In this document: piece after piece, positions 61,801-64,000 of the stretch
Layout: each line of letters starts with the position of its first letter
Position numbering within the stretch: position 1 is the stretch's first letter
NCBI GenBank assembly: GCA_045226015.1
Contig: JBGVBY010000001.1
Coordinates: 88,456 to 152,455 of the forward strand
Direction: 5' to 3'
DNA: 64,000 nt
Source of the DNA: UBA2450 sp045226015
Lineage (GTDB): Bacteria; Bacillota_I; Bacilli_A; RFN20; CAG-826
Notes under the pieces: model-generated
What the model saw: the letters and a program-made list of their open reading frames with translations, nothing else
Told to the model about the DNA's origin: nothing
Database searches by the model: none
Translations under genes and position numbers: made by a program

Positions 61801-63106
61801 TTCCTGATACACGTTCAATGTATTCGTTATTAATATGAATATCAAATGAGTCGGCTTTTACCGCGTTTCCCCAAGAAACAATAATATTGCCTGACGCTTC
61901 GTCTAAAGCATAGTGTATAGAACTTGGTTTTAATAATTGAGACTTATCAAACGTATAAGCCTTAGGACTACAATAAAAATCATCGTATTTTGCATTTAAT
62001 CTTATTCTTTGTTGACCTGCATCTAAGTTTTTAACGTTAACTCCAAACTCGAGACCGTTTTCCTCTAAACGCGTAACATTAGAACTATAGTCAACCCATT
62101 CTTTATTCTTTAATAGTTCAGCGTAGATTCCTCTAAAATAGCGATTTAAATCGTAATTATCAAATTCATCAGAAATTTTGAAATAGATAATTTGTTTGGC
62201 TTCATCATACCTAAAACCAGATAAGTCTTTTACAGTCTTATAACCATAATTCTTATTTACCCAAGCACTGCTTCTGTATGTGTAACCATCACCGACCGCT
62301 CTAACTTTTAAAGTATAGACACCGGGATAAATATATTTCCCACAATTTTCAAAATCAAAAGAGGTCTCAGTAATTGTGACATTTAACCATTCTTTGTTTG
62401 GATCACCATCTTCTTCGTAACTATCACCGATAAGTACAACTTGATAAGATTCCGCGTGTTCAACTGCATTCCATTCAATGTAATTCTTGTATAAAGTTAA
62501 AGAAGGTACTGAAAGTTGATTAGAGTAATTTTTCTTCTCCACCCATTCGGCATATAAAACAAGTCCTTCACCAGTAACTTCAGAATCCATATCAAATTTT
62601 CTATTTAAAATAGGGGTTCCACTCACATAACCATCAAAATACCACCATCCATTAAAGTCGTAGTTGTCTCTAGTTGGAATGTATGTAATTTTTCTATTTT
62701 CAGTAACCTTTGTTTCAACTTTGTTATCGTAATTCAAATGGAATGTAACTTCGTACTCAACTGCTGTCCACATAGCATATAGAGTGGTATCATCAGTCAC
62801 AATAGTAGCAAAATCCCAAATATATCCTTCAACCGTTGCCCAGCCATTAAAATAATAGTTGGTTCTTATTGGTGAAGAAGGTTCGGGTACAGTTAAATTC
62901 TTTTCTACCTTAACAGTGTAAATGGTTGAACCATCACTAAAGACACCGCCGTTAGCGTCAAATTTAACAGTTACTTTATTATCAATAACAACTGGGTCAC
63001 CACCAGTGTTTCCTCCACCTGATGAAGTGCTACTACCACCATCAGCTTGACCACAAGCCATCAATAAAAATAAAGACAAAGCAAAAACAAAAATTCTATT
63101 TTTCAT
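58808..63106 (-). CDS. BspA-type leucine-rich-repeat surface lipoprotein
   Basis: 1432 residues. Lipobox LMAC (Cys 18), Ser/Gly-rich linker, two InlB-B/Flg_new-like repeats (VKFDANGGVFSDGSTIYTVKV with NYYFNGWAT, and NYDFNGWWYFDGY) at about 48-185, an Ig-like region (about 190-480), then from about 560 many LRR_5 repeats of the type SLKEVTLPSSVTSIGxxAFxxC. These bind host or other cells in oral and gut bacteria. AAGGA lies 11 bases before the ATG. It is the largest protein in the window. Confidence 0.9.
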   Translation of the reverse strand: MKNRIFVFALSLFLLMACGQADGGSSTSSGGGNTGGDPVVIDNKVTVKFDANGGVFSDGSTIYTVKVEKNLTVPEPSSPIRTNYYFNGWATVEGYIWDFATIVTDDTTLYAMWTAVEYEVTFHLNYDNKVETKVTENRKITYIPTRDNYDFNGWWYFDGYVSGTPILNRKFDMDSEVTGEGLVLYAEWVEKKNYSNQLSVPSLTLYKNYIEWNAVEHAESYQVVLIGDSYEEDGDPNKEWLNVTITETSFDFENCGKYIYPGVYTLKVRAVGDGYTYRSSAWVNKNYGYKTVKDLSGFRYDEAKQIIYFKISDEFDNYDLNRYFRGIYAELLKNKEWVDYSSNVTRLEENGLEFGVNVKNLDAGQQRIRLNAKYDDFYCSPKAYTFDKSQLLKPSSIHYALDEASGNIIVSWGNAVKADSFDIHINNEYIERVSGNQYTIPYNSNHFASGKMVFGVASFDSNRNYTASDILEIEIPKFSKVTVIKEFPDGTSKTESYYLLNSGTISITNTDVDYSKYELSGLTINDEDSTYVLPFDYTCDGEDVTIVVTFSYNLAYILNELFYSRGTIITGVKDTSMEVISVPKGVTSIANGAFGSCKSLRELTLPFSCVIYTLFGTSASSIPSSLKKITLTKDCTSVIDSAFESCSGVEVINIPDTITSIGRYAFKDTIITELNINDGITKIGNYAFGNSALPSFKFPSSIYSIGDSVFRNSLIGSVDFSNTTISYISSSAFSECRLLETVIMSDKIERIYSSAFYNCVNLENISLECVTSIGSQAFFGCEKLKDTSSSYHLEGGIIYNSDYTEIVSTYLNLSSYSIRDTVTTIGTSAFYNCSNLVNFEIPASVTAIETYAFRGTSIESIVLPATLKNVEESFLPVTIKQIYWNATSLSGSLGSYGDLTDVVFASNVTSIPKKAFYKCSSLKNVVLPSTEYTIGESAFELCTSLESISLCNTTTIETKAFYSSGLKSISLSGSIETVKKNAFGNCKSLKSLYYDVPALSTFKDVFDETGSPAIDTVTIGDNVTFIPSYFLYYFKNITSLTIPECVTSIGSYAFSRSSIESIYISDSVSTIGESAFKYCSNLKTVRLSNNLKRIESNLFYDCTSLEEITIPDSVKTISEYAFYHCTSLKTITLGHNTTSYGRYAFYGCDEIEGNIYNGCKYIGSEENPYLVCIGPASDNLESVTFHPDCYALYLNESPFTQCENLKRIDLGNIHTVVGSLGSGLNLESVVIPESLSYMVFDGYHGFLLDSSIENVYFNASSFSVSHYTNSSQEAIFKNCAITNMIVADGVTNFTSDVASLTSVTNLYWNCNTCSYTYGLRSFVSNSVTIENVIFGEGVTKIMDNFLSGHQSLKTVRFSSTIVEVGYNAFAESSLEEVYINSGCQTFGSTCFANITSDLVIHYEGTVDDWNNLNLGRKVSASSVRVICTDGEI

Positions 63107-63170
63107 AAAAAGTTAGATCCTTTCATACTATTTATTATTTTATTTTGAAGCAATAAACTATACAAGCATA

Positions 63171-63188
63171 TGTGTATACGCATACACA
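63171..63188. promoter_or_regulatory. Near-perfect palindrome upstream of the LRR surface gene
   Basis: TGTGTAT and ATACACA arms around ACGC (18 bases, 7-bp arms). It lies 65 bases upstream of the start at 63106, in the promoter region, and may be an operator for surface protein expression. Confidence 0.4.
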
Positions 63189-63225
63189 ATTTGACACTAT
63201 TTATCCATATTTTTGCTATTGTAAT

Positions 63226-63259
63226 ATCTAAAAAGGCGCCTTTGTTTTTGTAGCGCCTT
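63226..63259 (-). terminator. Terminator of tadA
   Basis: Arms AAGGCGC / GCGCCTT around a 13-base loop, followed on the minus strand by TTTTTAG. It directly adjoins the tadA stop codon. Confidence 0.8.
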
Positions 63260-63721
63260 CTATTGTTTCTTCCTTTTATTTTTGAAGTATTCCTTCACAA
63301 TTTGGGAACACTCTTCTTCCAATATTCCTCCCTCAATATTTGGATAATGATTGAGGTTTTTTATTTCATTAAAAACTATAGAAGAAGTAACCGCCCCACC
63401 TTTAGGATCTTTTGCTCCATAGTAGATGTTTTTAATATGGCTTTGATATATCGCTCCCATACACATAAGACATGGTTCGATTGTGACATATAAATCAGTG
63501 TCCACTAGTCTCCAATTGTCTAACTTCTTATTAGCTTTTCTTATCGCATTGATTTCTGCGTGAGCAGTTACATCTTCAGATGTTTCTCTAGTGTTATGAC
63601 CTCTAGCGATTATCTTGTTATGTTTAACAAGTACACATCCAATAGGTACTTCATCAATATCAAAAGCTTTCCTAGCTTCTAGTAAGGCTTTCTTCATGAA
63701 GTATTCTTTAGAGTGTTCCAT
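63260..63721 (-). CDS. tadA: tRNA-specific adenosine deaminase TadA
   Basis: 153 residues from ATG 63721. Zinc site H54-A-E56 and PCLMC (Cys 84, 87), with GHNTRE, a PIGCVLVKHNKIIARG strand and the DPKGGAVTS segment typical of TadA. It converts A34 of tRNA-Arg(ACG) to inosine and is usually essential. The start lies about 7 bases from the end of the SRP RNA, with no ribosome site, so translation may use read-through from the SRP promoter. The 12-residue C-tail is basic. Confidence 0.92.
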   Translation of the reverse strand: MEHSKEYFMKKALLEARKAFDIDEVPIGCVLVKHNKIIARGHNTRETSEDVTAHAEINAIRKANKKLDNWRLVDTDLYVTIEPCLMCMGAIYQSHIKNIYYGAKDPKGGAVTSSIVFNEIKNLNHYPNIEGGILEEECSQIVKEYFKNKRKKQ

Positions 63722-63727
63722 ATAAAT

Positions 63728-63809
63728 CAAAACCGCCGCACATGACTAAGGTATTTAAGGCTGCTATATTCCTATCCTGACCTGGTTCATAGTTAACCAT
63801 CGCGACGGC
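63728..63809 (-). ncRNA. ffs: Small SRP RNA (4.5S type)
   Basis: About 82 bases on the minus strand with the domain IV hallmark: CAGGTCAGG, then ATA-GGAA-TAT, then AGCAGCC. The terminal stem pairs CCGTCGC with GCGGCGG and ends in a T run. The apical stem UCC/GGA of most species is replaced by AUA/UAU, a compensated change. A TATAAT box (minus strand, 63816-63821) places the 5' end at G 63809. It binds Ffh for co-translational targeting. Confidence 0.85.
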
Positions 63810-63852
63810 AATGCTATTATATATCAAAAAGATAGTATTCAATAAATATTTA

Positions 63853-63881
63853 TTGTCGTAATTTTAATAAATGTATATAAT
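63853..63881 (+). promoter_or_regulatory. Promoter of tRNA-Ala
   Basis: TTGTCG (63853-63858), 17-base spacer, TATAAT (63876-63881), about 37 bases before the tRNA. Confidence 0.65.
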
Positions 63882-63917
63882 CATTCTTGCGAGTTTGAGA
63901 TAATCAAATTCACATAT

Positions 63918-63993
63918 GGGTCTATAGCTCAGTTGGGAGAGCACCTGATTTGCATTCAGGGGGTCGAGAGTTCGAGTCTCTTTAGATCCACCA
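63918..63993 (+). tRNA. tRNA-Ala(UGC), CCA encoded
   Basis: A full cloverleaf: acceptor GGGTCTA / TAGATCC, D arm GCTC / GAGC, anticodon stem CCTGA / TCAGG with loop TTTGCAT (anticodon TGC), T arm with TTCGAGT, discriminator A and encoded CCA. The G3-U70 identity pair for alanine is present. Confidence 0.95.
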
Positions 63994-64000
63994 TATGGCT

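Overview
The window is AT-rich bacterial DNA from a low-GC Gram-positive (Bacillota/Bacilli) lineage. Lipobox signal peptides, AGGAGG-type ribosome sites, MgtE, TldD/TldE, a small SRP RNA and BspA-type surface repeats all fit an uncultured gut Bacilli or Mollicutes-related organism. TGA is a stop codon here: several ATGA start/stop overlaps use it. The code is therefore standard, not the Mycoplasma code. The taxonomic placement is inference; no marker gene in the window settles it.

Left part (1-12.0 kb), nearly all on the minus strand: the end-truncated gene of a secreted endonuclease I with Ig-like domains, an HNH nuclease with a membrane partner, several lipoproteins, an XRE regulator with a membrane tail, a Cys-rich DUF6273 lipoprotein, tiny membrane proteins and an HslV-like Ntn hydrolase.

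Middle (12.0-30.1 kb) is an accessory island, entirely on the minus strand. In transcription order it holds a membrane NERD protein, a DUF4365-like nuclease, an HTH-tailed protein, a SIMPL protein, a CbxX-type AAA+ ATPase and a winged-helix protein. Three unrecognised ORFs follow, then an SRA-NUDIX-DUF3883 fusion, a MazG-like pyrophosphohydrolase, AbiH, a nuclease-DUF2075 helicase, a UvrD-like helicase with zinc fingers and a NERD zinc-finger protein. It ends with a WYL regulator and a HEPN-like protein. Gaps are short or genes overlap. This looks like a defence island built around DNA and nucleotide surveillance, and the 14.6-25.5 kb block is the best candidate for an undescribed system.

Right part (30.1-64 kb): more lipoproteins, two MNT nucleotidyltransferases (one followed by a possible HEPN remnant), a divergent AbiEi-like gene, a complete AbiEi/AbiEii pair, MscS, MntP and ZIP transporters, a secreted GH13 amylase, guanine deaminase, a glycosyltransferase, TldD/TldE, MgtE, an M50-like protein lacking the first catalytic His, TetR-PsuG, a P-type ATPase, a 1432-residue leucine-rich-repeat surface protein, TadA, SRP RNA and tRNA-Ala(UGC).

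A recurrent trait is a TATAAT-like -10 box lying 6-9 bases before the start codon, which predicts leaderless or near-leaderless mRNAs for about ten genes. No CRISPR array, insertion sequence or replication origin was seen, and no stretch of more than 300 bases lacks a gene.
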